64,000 nt of DNA from Devosia sp. (lineage in GTDB: Bacteria; Pseudomonadota; Alphaproteobacteria; Rhizobiales; Devosiaceae). Shown one piece after another: positions 16,951 to 26,966 of the stretch. The notes under the pieces are model-generated. The model made no database searches. It was not told where the DNA came from and saw only the letters and a program-made list of their open reading frames with translations. The position numbers and the translations under genes are program-made. The DNA lies in assembly GCF_017307495.1 (NCBI RefSeq), contig NZ_JAFKHE010000012.1, positions 489,277 through 553,276 of the forward strand, read 5' to 3'. Each line of letters starts with the position of its first letter. Positions within the stretch are counted from its first letter, which is position 1.

Positions 16951-19900
16951 ATGGCCAAGAAGACCGCTGCCCCCCAGAACGACCCTGCAACTTTGGCATT
17001 CTCAGCAGTCGAGGACGCACTGAAGGACTCGGTGTTCGCCAACCTCGACAAGCCAGCCGAGCCCGAGGCGGCGCCGGCGGACAAGTCGGCGGCCGGACCC
17101 AAGCCGATCCCGCGCGATACCTCGCCGCGATCCGAACGGCAGCGGACGGCCGACAAGTTCGCGGCCCAGACCGGCTCGGTCGCCAACGACGATCGTTTCC
17201 CCTCGTCCAAGATCCTCTATGGCCTGCAGTCGCGCTCGTCCGGCACGCCGACGATGGTGGCGGGCCTCGTTGCGGCCGGCTGGGTGGTGGCCATCATCCT
17301 CGTCGCGCTGATCCGCAACGGCGCGGACATGGGTACGGCGGGCTTCTGGGGGTCGAACGACTTCATCGGCCTCGTCGCGCTTGCCATCGTGCCGGTGATC
17401 GGCATCTTCGCCATCGCGACCCTGATCCGCCGTGCGCAGGACCTGCGCAATGCCGCGGCCGCGGTGACGCAGGCGGCGATCCGCCTTGCCGAACCGGAGA
17501 CGACCGCGTCCGAAAAGGTCGCATCGGTCGGCCAGGCCGTGCGCCGCGAGGTCAACGCACTGGGCGACGGCCTCGAGCGCGCCCTGTCGCGCGCCGGCGA
17601 GCTCGAAGTGATGATCCACAACGAGGTCACCGCGCTCGAACGCACCTATTCGGACAATGAATCCCGCATGCGCGCGCTGATCCAGGAACTGGCCAGCCAG
17701 CGCGAGGCGGTGATCACCAATACCGAGCGCGTGCGCGAGGCCATCACCGAGAGCCATACCGGCCTCGTTTTCGATCTCGACATGATCTCCCAGCGCATCG
17801 CCGGCACGATCGTCGAATCCGGCGGCAACCTGACCAAGGCGCTCGAGACGGCCGGCAACTCGCTGAACGGCGCATTCGGCGAGCGCACCGAGAGCTTCGT
17901 GTCGCTGATCGACCAGCGCACCAGCCACCTGCTCGTCGCGCTCGACGACAGTGCCAGCCGGCTCAACATCACGCTCGAGGACAAGGCCGGCCAGATCTCC
18001 GGCGCGTTCGAGAACCGGACGATGGAGCTCAGCTCGGTGATCGACGGCCGCATGCAGTCGCTGACCGAGGCCCTCGACAGCCGCGCCGTCACCTTGTCGG
18101 ACGCGATCGACAACCGCACGTCGTCCCTCGCCAAGCTGCTGAGCCAGGGCGGCATCACACTGCTCGACCAGTTGCGCGACCGTGGACATGAAGTGTCGAG
18201 TGCGCTCGACATGATCGGCACGCGCATCGCTTCCGACATCACCGGGCGTGCCCGCGAGGCCGAGCAGCTGCTGAGTGGCCTCAGCCACCAGCTCGACGAG
18301 CAGGTGCAGATCCAGGTCAACTCGATGGAGAGCCGCCTGCAGTCGGCGATGATCGAGCTGAGCGGCGCTCTCGACGACACCACCGAGCGCGCCCGCGTCA
18401 CGCTGACCGGCGCCGGCTCGCAGAACCTCGCGCAGTTCGACGCTCGCCTCGACGAGATCGCCACCGCGATCGACTCGCGCCTGTCGACGCTCGACAGCGT
18501 CATCGGCGACAAGGGCGAGAAGCTGATCACCGCCATCGACAAGAACAATGCGAGCTTTGCGGCCCGGGCCAACGTGCTCGAGATGGCGCTCGACGAGAAG
18601 TCGGAGGCCTTCAACGAGGCCGTGACGCAGCGTACCCGCGAAATGACCGAGACCCTCGGCCAGCGGACCAAGCAGATCACCGAGGCGATCGCCAACCGCA
18701 GCCGCGAGATCTCGGATACCCTCGAGGGGCACACCCAGATCATCGCCGATGCGCTGGACGGACGGACCCAGACGCTCACCGACACGCTGCTGGCCCGCCA
18801 TGGCGAGTTGAGCGCGGCGCTCGACGAGCACGTCAAGGCGTTCGACACCACCATCTCCGGCCATGCCCGGCAGATGGACACCAACATCATCACCCATGCC
18901 CAGGCCATCGACCTGGCGCTGGGCAACCGGGTGGACCAGTTCGAGCAGGTGCTCACCGGGCGCGCCAAGGAGCTCGACGACGCCGTCGCGAACCGCACCC
19001 AGGCGCTCGACCAGTCGGTCGCGACCCGGACGCAGGCCATCGACCTCGCGCTGCAGCAGCACGCGCAACAGATTGGCGACAGTCTCGACCAGCGCACCCA
19101 GATGCTCGACACGACCCTGCAGCAGCACGCACAGCAGATCGGCGACAGCCTCGACCAGCGCACCCAGGCGCTGGCGACGACGGTTTCGACCCGCTCGGCC
19201 GAGCTCGCCGATGCGCTCAACACCCGAACGCAGCAGCTGGCCGATACGCTGGGCAGCCACACGGTCGGCATCGCGGCCGCGATCGGCGACCGCACGGCCG
19301 AGCTCGCCCGCACCATCGAGGCGCAGGGTAATACGGCTCGCGACAAGATCGAATCGACACTGCGCAGCGTCACCGACGTGATGTCGGAGCGCGCCGGCGC
19401 CGTGGCGACGGTGATCCAGACCAAGGTGTCGGAGATCGGTGAATCGCTGGGCCGCGGCCTCGATGCCGCGATCCTCAAGATCGCCGACGCCGAGTCCGGC
19501 GTCACTTCCCGCATCGACGACGCGGCCTCGACCGTGGGCGACAGCGCCCGCAAGGCGGCCGACATCATCGAAACCGGCGTCAATTCGGCCCGCAAGGCGA
19601 TTACCGATGTGGTCGACCAGCGGCTGGGCACGCTGCCCGAGGCCATCACCGCCCGCGCCGACATCACGGCCGAGCGCCTCGCCTCGCTCAACACGGCGAT
19701 CAACACGGCCCTCGTGCAATCGATGACCGACCTCGAGGCCGGCGCCGACCGGATCGAGGAAACCATCTCCCGCCGCATCGTTGCGGCCACCCAGGGCATC
19801 GCCGAGGACGTGACGACCACTGCCGACCGCATGGACGTCGCCGTGCGCAACGCGCTCGAGCAGATCCAGCGCGCCTCCAGCAATGTCGACGAGCTGATCT

Positions 19901-22026
19901 CGATCAAGGCCGTCGCAGCGGCCGACGCGATCGGGGCCAAGGTGGCCGAGATCAATCGCGTCGTCAGCGAACAGACCGAGACGTTCTCGGCACTGGTCTC
20001 GGATCGCTCCGCCCAGCTCGAGATGAGCCTGCAGAACCACGGCAACGTGCTGGCCCAGGCGCTGATCACCAATGCGTCGCAGGCCGAGGACCTGATGAGC
20101 CAGTCGACGTCGCGCATCCTCACGGACGTGACCGCGGCGCTCGGCAAGCTCAACGACTCCAACATGCTGCTGCAGAAGGTGCTCGACGCCTCGACCGCGA
20201 ACCTCGCCAACCTCGAGACCAGCGTCGCGCAGCAGACCGCCACCTATTCCACCACGGTGCGCGAGGCGATCGGCTCGACCGAGGAGGCGGGACGGCTCGT
20301 CACCCAGCATGTGGGCGCGCTGCAGTCGGCCATCTCGTCGATGGTCAGCGAGTTCGGCTCGATGCTCGGCAACCTCGACAGCGAAGCCAAGAGCCTCGAC
20401 AGCGCCGCACAGAACCTTGCCGCCAGCGGCACGATGACCCTCGCCAATCTCGACGAGCGCCGCCAGGCAATGGACGAGCTGGCCCAGGCCTTCGCCGCCC
20501 GCGCCGACGAAATCGACGGCCGCATGCGTGGCTTCGCGCAGTCGATCTCCGATACCGTGGAAGAAACCGAGCATCGGCTGCTCTCGGCCCGCGAGTCGAT
20601 GGAACAACTGCTGGCCTCGACCACATCGAACGTGGCCGAAACGCTGGAAGCGACCTCGGGCACGATCAACAGCGCCCTCGCCGACACCACCGGGCAGTTG
20701 CAGTCGGTACTCACCAGCACCGCCGAGCAGGTGCAAGCGGCGCTGGGCGAGACCACCGGTCAGCTCGAAAGCGTCCTGACCGGGACCGCCGAGCGCGTGC
20801 AGTCGGCCCTGAGCGAGACGACCGGCCAGCTCGAAGCAGTGCTCAACGGCACGGCCGAGCGCGTGCAGTCCGCCCTCGGCGAGACCACCGGCCAGCTCGA
20901 AAGCGCGCTGACCAGCACGACCGACAAGGTGCAGAACGCGCTCGCCAGCGCCACCAGCGAGATGCAGAGCGTGCTCGGCAAGAGCACCAACCTGCTCGAG
21001 GAAGCGCTGGAAGGCACGTCGCACCGCGTCGCCACGCAGCTCGGCTCGTTCACCGACACTGCGTCGAACGAGAGCCAGCGCGCCGCGGATGCCCTGCGCC
21101 AGACGCAGGCCACCATGATCCTCGAGATGCAGCAGGCGCTCGAGGCGGCGACGCAGCGGTTCAACGAGACGGCTTCGGCCATGCGCGCCACCGCCAAGGA
21201 AGTGGGCGCCGAGCTCGAGAACACGCGTTCGGAACTCGCACGTGGCGTCATGGAACTGCCGGAGGAGACCAAGTCGAGTGCCGCCGCGATGCGCCGCGTC
21301 GTCGCCGAGCAGATCGAGGCGCTGGCCGAGCTGAATGCCATCGTGCGCTCGCAGCCCGCCACTCACGACCTCAACGAACGCCGTCCGCCGGCCCCGACGC
21401 GCGCCTCGTTCGTTCGCGACGAAGCGCCGAGCAAGCCCGAGCCGCGCCAGGAGGCTCCGCGTGCCGAGCCGGCACGCCCGGCCGAGCCAGCCCGGCCGGC
21501 CCCGCGCTTCACCGCCATGCCGGAAGTCCCGGCGCCGACCGTCACCGCGCCGCGTCCGCAGCCGGTGGCCGAGAAGCCGGCGGCTCGCAGTGAGGAAGGC
21601 GGCGGCTGGTTGCGGGATGTGCTGCGCAACGCTTCGAGCACCGGCGCCAGTGCCCCGGCTCCCGCTCCGGCTCCGGCCGCGCCACAGCCCCAGAACCTCT
21701 CGACCCTGACCGAGGAGATCGCCAAGGCGATGGAGCCCTCGGCGCTGGCCGACGCCTGGCAGCGCTACCAGGCCGGCGAGCAGAACGTGTTCTCGCGCCG
21801 TATCTACACGCTGGGCGGCCAGGCGACCTATGACGAAGTCCGCAAGCGCATCCAGCGCGACCCGGATTTCGCCAAGACCGCAGCCACCTACATGGCGGAG
21901 TTCGAGCAGCTCCTGAAGCGAGCCGCCGGCGGTGCCAACCCGGTCGCCGAAACGCGCGAGTACCTGCTCAGCGATCGCGGCCGCGTCTACACCATGCTGG
22001 CCCATGCCAGCGGTCGGCTCGGGTAA
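16951..22026 (+). CDS. Giant apolipoprotein-like coiled-coil membrane protein, growth pole ring (GPR/RgsE)-like
   Basis: The 1691-residue protein has a cytosolic alanine/proline-rich N-terminus and two transmembrane helices (about 101-121 and 138-159). About 1,250 residues of nearly continuous amphipathic helix follow, with frequent LDxRT, LxxRTQ and 22-residue repeats (for example GETTGQLESVLTGTAERVQSAL, repeated around residues 1250-1330). A proline-rich linker (about 1470-1575) leads to a conserved globular C-terminal domain (ALADAWQRYQAGEQNVFSRRIYTLGGQATYDEVRKR). Length, topology and repeat type match the Agrobacterium GROWTH POLE RING protein and Sinorhizobium RgsE, needed for polar growth. 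That assignment is by recollection of the family, not by alignment. A terminator follows. Confidence 0.8.
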   Translation: MAKKTAAPQNDPATLAFSAVEDALKDSVFANLDKPAEPEAAPADKSAAGPKPIPRDTSPRSERQRTADKFAAQTGSVANDDRFPSSKILYGLQSRSSGTPTMVAGLVAAGWVVAIILVALIRNGADMGTAGFWGSNDFIGLVALAIVPVIGIFAIATLIRRAQDLRNAAAAVTQAAIRLAEPETTASEKVASVGQAVRREVNALGDGLERALSRAGELEVMIHNEVTALERTYSDNESRMRALIQELASQREAVITNTERVREAITESHTGLVFDLDMISQRIAGTIVESGGNLTKALETAGNSLNGAFGERTESFVSLIDQRTSHLLVALDDSASRLNITLEDKAGQISGAFENRTMELSSVIDGRMQSLTEALDSRAVTLSDAIDNRTSSLAKLLSQGGITLLDQLRDRGHEVSSALDMIGTRIASDITGRAREAEQLLSGLSHQLDEQVQIQVNSMESRLQSAMIELSGALDDTTERARVTLTGAGSQNLAQFDARLDEIATAIDSRLSTLDSVIGDKGEKLITAIDKNNASFAARANVLEMALDEKSEAFNEAVTQRTREMTETLGQRTKQITEAIANRSREISDTLEGHTQIIADALDGRTQTLTDTLLARHGELSAALDEHVKAFDTTISGHARQMDTNIITHAQAIDLALGNRVDQFEQVLTGRAKELDDAVANRTQALDQSVATRTQAIDLALQQHAQQIGDSLDQRTQMLDTTLQQHAQQIGDSLDQRTQALATTVSTRSAELADALNTRTQQLADTLGSHTVGIAAAIGDRTAELARTIEAQGNTARDKIESTLRSVTDVMSERAGAVATVIQTKVSEIGESLGRGLDAAILKIADAESGVTSRIDDAASTVGDSARKAADIIETGVNSARKAITDVVDQRLGTLPEAITARADITAERLASLNTAINTALVQSMTDLEAGADRIEETISRRIVAATQGIAEDVTTTADRMDVAVRNALEQIQRASSNVDELISIKAVAAADAIGAKVAEINRVVSEQTETFSALVSDRSAQLEMSLQNHGNVLAQALITNASQAEDLMSQSTSRILTDVTAALGKLNDSNMLLQKVLDASTANLANLETSVAQQTATYSTTVREAIGSTEEAGRLVTQHVGALQSAISSMVSEFGSMLGNLDSEAKSLDSAAQNLAASGTMTLANLDERRQAMDELAQAFAARADEIDGRMRGFAQSISDTVEETEHRLLSARESMEQLLASTTSNVAETLEATSGTINSALADTTGQLQSVLTSTAEQVQAALGETTGQLESVLTGTAERVQSALSETTGQLEAVLNGTAERVQSALGETTGQLESALTSTTDKVQNALASATSEMQSVLGKSTNLLEEALEGTSHRVATQLGSFTDTASNESQRAADALRQTQATMILEMQQALEAATQRFNETASAMRATAKEVGAELENTRSELARGVMELPEETKSSAAAMRRVVAEQIEALAELNAIVRSQPATHDLNERRPPAPTRASFVRDEAPSKPEPRQEAPRAEPARPAEPARPAPRFTAMPEVPAPTVTAPRPQPVAEKPAARSEEGGGWLRDVLRNASSTGASAPAPAPAPAAPQPQNLSTLTEEIAKAMEPSALADAWQRYQAGEQNVFSRRIYTLGGQATYDEVRKRIQRDPDFAKTAATYMAEFEQLLKRAAGGANPVAETREYLLSDRGRVYTMLAHASGRLG

Positions 22027-22050
22027 GCCGGAGCACCACTGGGAATGAAC

Positions 22051-22087
22051 AAGGGCCTCGCGGGCGACGGCGGGGCCCTTTGGTTTT
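22051..22087 (+). terminator. Intrinsic terminator after the coiled-coil gene
   Basis: AAGGGCC (22051-22057) pairs with GGCCCTT (22074-22080), with extra GC pairs in the loop, and is followed by TGGTTTTC. It begins 24 bases after the stop codon. Confidence 0.75.
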
Positions 22088-22182
22088 CGGGTGGAGAACG
22101 TCCTGTGCCCGGGACATGGGGGGAATCGCCCCGCCTGGCTGGGCCATGGCGCAGGTCTATGCCCAAATCGGACGTCACCCCG

Positions 22183-22285
22183 GCGAATGTCGGAGTCCAG
22201 CCTGAGATGCCGGCCGCACGTTGTGAGTGTTGAACCATCTCGGGATGGATGCCGGCCTGCGCCGGCATGACACCGGGGTGCGGGC
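22183..22285. repeat. REP-like intergenic palindrome, copy 3
   Basis: The 324-bp gap after the coiled-coil gene holds a terminator and this roughly 100-bp element. It begins GTCACCCCGGCGAATGTCGG and ends with the inverted segment CCGGCCTGCGCCGGCATGAC. It shares its layout with 9003-9115 and 10190-10285. I see no ORF or other feature in the remainder of the gap. Confidence 0.65.
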
Positions 22286-22350
22286 AAGGTTTTGCCGTAC
22301 TCAGGCTTCTCGTCACCAGAGCGAGGCAGCCGTGCCTGGACGGCGTGGCC

Positions 22351-23559
22351 CTACCCCAGTGCCGGCGCGCCCGGCTGCTTCGGCGACTGCATGGCCAGCG
22401 ACAGCCAGATCAGGACACCGCCCAGCCCCGCGAAGACGGCCGCCACCAGGTAGGCCTTGGCGCCCATCAGGCCGGTGAGCCAGCCGAAAGCCAGCAGCGC
22501 AATGACGCTCATGCCCAGCAGCAGCACCTGGAAGAAGCCCTGTGTCTCGGCGGCGATGTCGTCGCTGGTCCAGTTGGCGATGAAGTGCAGGCAGCCCATA
22601 TAGCCCAGGGCAAAGGTGATGGCGTTGAGGGCCTGCAACGGGATGAGCGGGATGATCCCGGGCTCGAATGCCATGCAGGCCCAGCGAAACACGGCGACGA
22701 TGGCCGAAGCCAGGATCAGGCTGCGGGCCGGAAAGCGATTGGCGAAGCGCCCGAAGATGAACATCAGGCCCGCCTCGGCTAGCGCCCCCACGGCCAGCAG
22801 CGGCCCGATGACGTCCTCAGAGAAGCCCTGCTCCTTCCAGAGCAGGCCCTGGAACGCGTTCAGCACGATGTGGGTGCTGTAGACCATCGAGAAGCCGACA
22901 AGCGGCAGCACGAAGAATGGCTTCAGCACGTCGCGGAGATGCCTGGCCCCGGTCGAGGGCGGCGCGACCGACGCTTCGCCCTTCTCGCCACGGAAGCGGG
23001 GCAGGCCGAACGAGGCGACCGTGCGCACGAGGCAAAGCCCGACGAAGAGCGGCAGGAAGATGCCGCCGCCGAGCGCGGCGATGATGAAGCCGGACAGAAC
23101 CAGCATGACCATGTAGCCGACCGTGCCCCAGGCACGGATCGGGCCGAACTGGCTGCCGCGCCGATTGGTCATGCGCAGCGTGGCGGCATCGACCACGGGC
23201 CCGACAAGGCCGGCCGGAAGCGAGAGCAGCGTCCAGACGGCCAGAATTCCCCAGAAGCCGTGCACGAAGAAGAGCGCCAGCGGGACGATGCCGGCAAGCA
23301 CGGAGCCGAACACGATCACCTGCCGCCAGTCCGATGCGCGGTCCGCTATCCGGCCGACCAGCATGTTGAGCACCAGAATCACCAGCACCGGGAAGGCGTT
23401 GAGGATGCCGATTTCCTCCGAGGTCAGGCCCTGGGCGGCAAACCAGATGCCGCCATAGACGGAGACCACGGCACCGGCCATGTACTGGACGAAATAGAAG
23501 ATCGTGGCTCGCAGCTCGGGCGAGACGCGGGGCTCCGACAGGGGAACGGCGGCAGACAT
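22351..23559 (-). CDS. MFS transporter, HcaT/nucleoside-type (MFS_1-like)
   Basis: The 402-residue protein has twelve predicted transmembrane helices. It has the MFS-1-like signature of 3-phenylpropionate/nucleoside-type carriers: MLVGRIADRASDWRQVIVFGSVLAGIVPLALFF after helix 2, and PVVDAATLRMTNRRGSQFGPIRAWGTVGYMV. The substrate is unknown. It starts 10 bases after the stop of a paralogue, so the two form an operon that probably arose by tandem duplication. ATG 23559 is chosen because the protein then starts like its neighbour (PRVSPELRA). Confidence 0.87.
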   Translation of the reverse strand: MSAAVPLSEPRVSPELRATIFYFVQYMAGAVVSVYGGIWFAAQGLTSEEIGILNAFPVLVILVLNMLVGRIADRASDWRQVIVFGSVLAGIVPLALFFVHGFWGILAVWTLLSLPAGLVGPVVDAATLRMTNRRGSQFGPIRAWGTVGYMVMLVLSGFIIAALGGGIFLPLFVGLCLVRTVASFGLPRFRGEKGEASVAPPSTGARHLRDVLKPFFVLPLVGFSMVYSTHIVLNAFQGLLWKEQGFSEDVIGPLLAVGALAEAGLMFIFGRFANRFPARSLILASAIVAVFRWACMAFEPGIIPLIPLQALNAITFALGYMGCLHFIANWTSDDIAAETQGFFQVLLLGMSVIALLAFGWLTGLMGAKAYLVAAVFAGLGGVLIWLSLAMQSPKQPGAPALG

Positions 23560-23569
23560 CGGTGGCAAC

Positions 23570-24793
23570 TCAGGGGGTCGGATCGGCGACGGCGATCTGG
23601 TCGGAGGAAAGCGGATGGTTGGATTTCGGCTGCAGCCGCAGCGATGCGAACACGCACAGGGCCCCGAGCAGCGCAAAGGCCCCGACGAAGAGCCAGGCCC
23701 ACGGACCATAGGCAGCGACAAGCCAGCCCATGCCCAGGATGACCAGCACGCTCATCGCCTGCTGCAGCACGTATGAGAAGCCCTGCGCCTCGGCGGCGAT
23801 ATCCTCGCTGGTCCAGTTGGAGAGGAAGTAGATGCCGCCCAGGTATCCCATCGCGAAGGTGATCGAGTGCAGCATCTGCAGCCCGAACAGGACCCACACC
23901 GGCGGAGAGAACGCCATGGCACTCCAGCGGAAGGCGGCGACGAGACAGGCGAAGATGACGATATGCCGAGCCGACACCTTGAGTTTCAGCCGGCTCCACA
24001 CGAACATCATGGCGGCCTCGGCGGCGGCCATGGTGGCGATCAGCGGCCCGATCAACCCTTCCGCGATGCCCTGCTGGTGCCACAGCAGCGCCCCGAATGC
24101 GCCGATGACACCATGCGTGGCGTAGAGTATCGCGATTCCGAGCAACGACAGCAGGAACCACGGCTTCAGCACTTCGCGCAGGCGCCTGGCGCCGCGGTCC
24201 GACGGCTTGCGCTCCCGCTCGCCCGCCCGGAATTGCGGCAGCTGGAACGAAAGCAGCGCGCGCAGCAGTGCGAAGGCGACGAAGATGGGTACGAAGGCCG
24301 CATCGCCAAGCCAGGCGATCAGGGGTCCCGAGAGCCCGGTGGTGACCATAAAGCCCACGGTTCCCCAGGCGCGCACGGCGCTGAACTCGGTGCCCCGGCG
24401 CTGGGTCATCCGCAGCGTCGCAGCGTCGATTACCGGTACCAGCGCAAAGGCCGGCATGACCGACATCACCCAGACCAGCAGGATGCCCCAGAAGCCGGAG
24501 AGGAAGTACAGGCCGATCGGCGCGATGCCGGCGATCAGCGACAGCACGATGATCATGCCGCGCCAATCCGGCATGCGGTCGGCAATGCGCCCGACGAGCT
24601 GGTTGACGAGCAGCATGGCGATCAGCGGCGCGGCGTTGAGAATGCCGATCTCGTCCGGGCCGATGCCGCGGTTGGCCAGCCAGATCCCGAAATACACCGA
24701 CGCGACGCCGGTCGAACCGAACACGGCAAAATGGTAGATCGCCGCGCGCAGCTCGGGCGAAACCCGGGGCGCGGCCAACGACGGGGGCAACAT
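23570..24793 (-). CDS. MFS transporter, paralogue of the downstream gene
   Basis: The 407-residue, twelve-helix carrier aligns along its full length with the next gene: PRVSPELRAAIYHF, NQLVGRIADRMPDWRGMIIV, PVIDAATLRMTQRRGTEFSAVRAWGTVGFMV, NWTSEDIAAEAQGF. It is the first gene of the pair. Close similarity in sequence but divergence in the pore helices suggests duplicated carriers with different substrates, or a heteromeric role; neither is shown. The start ATG at 24793 is the only reasonable one. Confidence 0.87.
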   Translation of the reverse strand: MLPPSLAAPRVSPELRAAIYHFAVFGSTGVASVYFGIWLANRGIGPDEIGILNAAPLIAMLLVNQLVGRIADRMPDWRGMIIVLSLIAGIAPIGLYFLSGFWGILLVWVMSVMPAFALVPVIDAATLRMTQRRGTEFSAVRAWGTVGFMVTTGLSGPLIAWLGDAAFVPIFVAFALLRALLSFQLPQFRAGERERKPSDRGARRLREVLKPWFLLSLLGIAILYATHGVIGAFGALLWHQQGIAEGLIGPLIATMAAAEAAMMFVWSRLKLKVSARHIVIFACLVAAFRWSAMAFSPPVWVLFGLQMLHSITFAMGYLGGIYFLSNWTSEDIAAEAQGFSYVLQQAMSVLVILGMGWLVAAYGPWAWLFVGAFALLGALCVFASLRLQPKSNHPLSSDQIAVADPTP

Positions 24794-24882
24794 GAATGTG
24801 CTCCAGGCGGGAGAATCCGCCGCACGCGCCGACCTTGTTCACGAGACGCGGAAATAATCAACGGCACCCGCGGTGCGGAGCG

Positions 24883-25914
24883 TTATGCCGCGGCGGCAGT
24901 GCCGAACCTGCACCGGACTGGAACGAGCGCATCGAGAAAGATGTCGGCGCAGCTGGCCCAGGTGAAGCTCAGGGCATGACGGCGCGCGGCCTCGCCGTCG
25001 AGCGCCAGCGCGCGAGTGACGGCGGCGGCAAGGTCCTCGTCGATCGCGCCGCATTTCGGATCGGTGAGGATGTCGGCCGGGCCGGTTACGGGATAGGCCG
25101 CGACCGGAAGGCCGGAGGCCAGCGCCTCGATCATGACGTTGCCGAAGGTATCGGTGCGGCTGGGGAACACGAACACGTCGGCGGAGCGGTAGATGGCCGA
25201 GAGCTCGTCACCCGTCCGGAGGCCGAGAAAGACCGCGTCCGGGTATTTCGCCGCCAGTTCGGCGCGCGCCGGACCGTCGCCGACGACGATCCTGGTGCCC
25301 CGCACATCGAGCTCGAGAAAGGCCTCGACGTTCTTCTCCACCGAGACACGGCCGACATAGAGCAGGTGCGGCCCGGGAAGACCCGCGAACTCGGTCTTCT
25401 CGCCCGGCGCGAAGCGGGCGTGGTCGACGCCGCGCGTCCAGAGGCGGGTGTGGGCAAAGCCGCGTGCGGCGAGTTCCGCCTGCATGGAGGCGGTGGGAAC
25501 CAGCGTCGCGGCGGCAGGCTCGTGGAACCAGCGCAGGAATCCATATGTCCAGTGGGCGGGGATGGGCATGCGCGCTGCGACGTATTCGGGGAAGCGCGTG
25601 TGGTAGCTGGTGGTGAAGGCCAGGCCCTGCTCGAGGCAGATGTAGCGGGCCAGCAGGCCCAGCGGCCCCTCGGTGGCGATATGGATGCAGTCCGGCGCCT
25701 CGCGACCGATCACCTCGGCGATGGTCATGGGGGTGACGAGCGAGAGGCGGATCTCCGGATAGGTCGGCATCGGGAAGGTCCAGAAACCCTCCGGCGTCAG
25801 GTAGCTGACGCTGTGGCCGCGCCCCATCAGCTCCCGGCCGACCGCGTCGAGGCAGCGGACGACGCCGTTGGTCTGCGGCCGCCAGGCATCGGTGACGATC
25901 AGCACCTTGAGCAT
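24883..25914 (-). CDS. Group 1 (GT4-type) glycosyltransferase
   Basis: The 343-residue GT-B fold enzyme has the N-terminal acceptor domain beginning LKVLIVTDAWRPQTNGVVRCLDAVGRELMGRGHSVSYLTPEG. The donor domain starts at GPHLLYVGRVSVEKNVEAFLEL and has the EX7E-type motif DTFGNVMIEALASGLPVAAYPVTGPADI. This resembles retaining mannosyl- or glucosyltransferases acting on lipids. ATG 25914 is preferred over an in-frame GTG at 25923 because GAGG lies nine bases before it. It follows the LpxH-like phosphatase gene at 90 bp on the same strand, a pairing that suggests a role in envelope lipid modification. Confidence 0.88.
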   Translation of the reverse strand: MLKVLIVTDAWRPQTNGVVRCLDAVGRELMGRGHSVSYLTPEGFWTFPMPTYPEIRLSLVTPMTIAEVIGREAPDCIHIATEGPLGLLARYICLEQGLAFTTSYHTRFPEYVAARMPIPAHWTYGFLRWFHEPAAATLVPTASMQAELAARGFAHTRLWTRGVDHARFAPGEKTEFAGLPGPHLLYVGRVSVEKNVEAFLELDVRGTRIVVGDGPARAELAAKYPDAVFLGLRTGDELSAIYRSADVFVFPSRTDTFGNVMIEALASGLPVAAYPVTGPADILTDPKCGAIDEDLAAAVTRALALDGEAARRHALSFTWASCADIFLDALVPVRCRFGTAAAA

Positions 25915-26003
25915 CGGACCCACCCTCGAGGGAAGCGATGCGGTGCGGTTTACGGGAGTCGCATGTCACGTCCTTGAACGTGCCGTGACGGGCCGATGAC
26001 GCC

Positions 26004-26819
26004 CTACTGTCCCGGCACGGCAGGGGCGCGACGAAGGCGCAGGCGGCGCGGCTTGCGGGGCAGCGGCGCCTCGGTCCAGTGCAGGAGCTCGAGGACGCCC
26101 TCGTGCGTCTCGCACACGGCGGTGCAGCTTTCCACCCAGTCGCCGGTGTTGACGTAATGGATGCCCAGCCGCTCGTGCATGTCGGCATAGTGGATATGAC
26201 CGCAGATGACGCCATCGGCGCCGCTGTCGCGGGCCTCGAGCGTCAGCGCCTCCTCGAAGCGGCCGATCACCGAGACGGCGTTCTTGACCTTGTGCTTGGC
26301 CCAGGCCGACAGCGACCAATAGGTCAGGCCCATGCGGCGGCGGACCCAGTTGACGGCGATGTTGATGCGCAGCGCGGTGCGATAGGCCCAGTCGCCGACA
26401 TGGGCCAGCCACTTGGCATGGGCGACGACGACGTCGAACTGGTCGCCATGGATCACCACGTAGGTCTTGCCCTGCGCCGTGGTGTGGATGGCGCGATCGA
26501 CGAACTCGACCTCGCCGAAATAGGTGCCGAGATACTCGCGCAGGAACTCGTCGTGGTTGCCCGGCAGGACGACGATGCGGGTGCCGGCCAGCGCCTTGTC
26601 GAGGAAGATTTCGACGAGCTGGTGGTACTCGGCCGGCCAGTACCAGGCCTTGGCGAGGCGCCAGCCATCAACGATGTCGCCCACCAGGTAGATGGTTTCC
26701 GCTTCGTGCCAGCGCAGGAAATCGATGAGCTGGTGAATGCGGGTGGGGCGCATGCCGAGATGCACATCGGAGATGAACAGCGCGCGAACCCGCCGCACCT
26801 CCCTGCCCTCTTCGCTCAT
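26004..26819 (-). CDS. LpxH-like metallophosphoesterase (UDP-2,3-diacylglucosamine diphosphatase family)
   Basis: The 271-residue calcineurin-like phosphoesterase has a complete dimetal set: Asp18/His20 (ISDVHLG), Asp48 (VGDIVDG), Asn88-His89 (PGNHDE), HGD near residue 124, and GHIH near residue 207. The sequence between them (RIHQLIDFLRWHEAETIYLVGD) resembles the LpxH group that cleaves UDP-diacylglucosamine in lipid A synthesis. Many alphaproteobacteria use LpxI for that step, so this paralogue may act on another lipid diphosphate. It is followed by a glycosyltransferase gene. Confidence 0.85.
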   Translation of the reverse strand: MSEEGREVRRVRALFISDVHLGMRPTRIHQLIDFLRWHEAETIYLVGDIVDGWRLAKAWYWPAEYHQLVEIFLDKALAGTRIVVLPGNHDEFLREYLGTYFGEVEFVDRAIHTTAQGKTYVVIHGDQFDVVVAHAKWLAHVGDWAYRTALRINIAVNWVRRRMGLTYWSLSAWAKHKVKNAVSVIGRFEEALTLEARDSGADGVICGHIHYADMHERLGIHYVNTGDWVESCTAVCETHEGVLELLHWTEAPLPRKPRRLRLRRAPAVPGQ

Positions 26820-26966
26820 GCCATACTGCCTTTGTCGTTCTCGGGACGCGGAGTTTAGCCCATTTGCCCCATGAGGCGGGAGCGCTTTCGTTCCTGCATC
26901 GACCGCAGGTGGGGAAAACTCGACTCGCCGGAGAGCGGACCCGGGACCTGTGACGGACGCGCGACG

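Noticed and set aside
17960..21000. CRISPR-like spaced repeats in the coiled-coil gene
   Set aside because: The repeats are in-frame coding heptad/22-residue repeats with synonymous drift, not identical repeats with unique spacers.
17002..22287. 1761-codon open frame antisense to the coiled-coil gene
   Set aside because: It is a shadow caused by high GC third positions opposite a long repetitive gene; the plus-strand protein has clear domains and repeats while the antisense product is Arg/Gly-rich with no recognisable fold.
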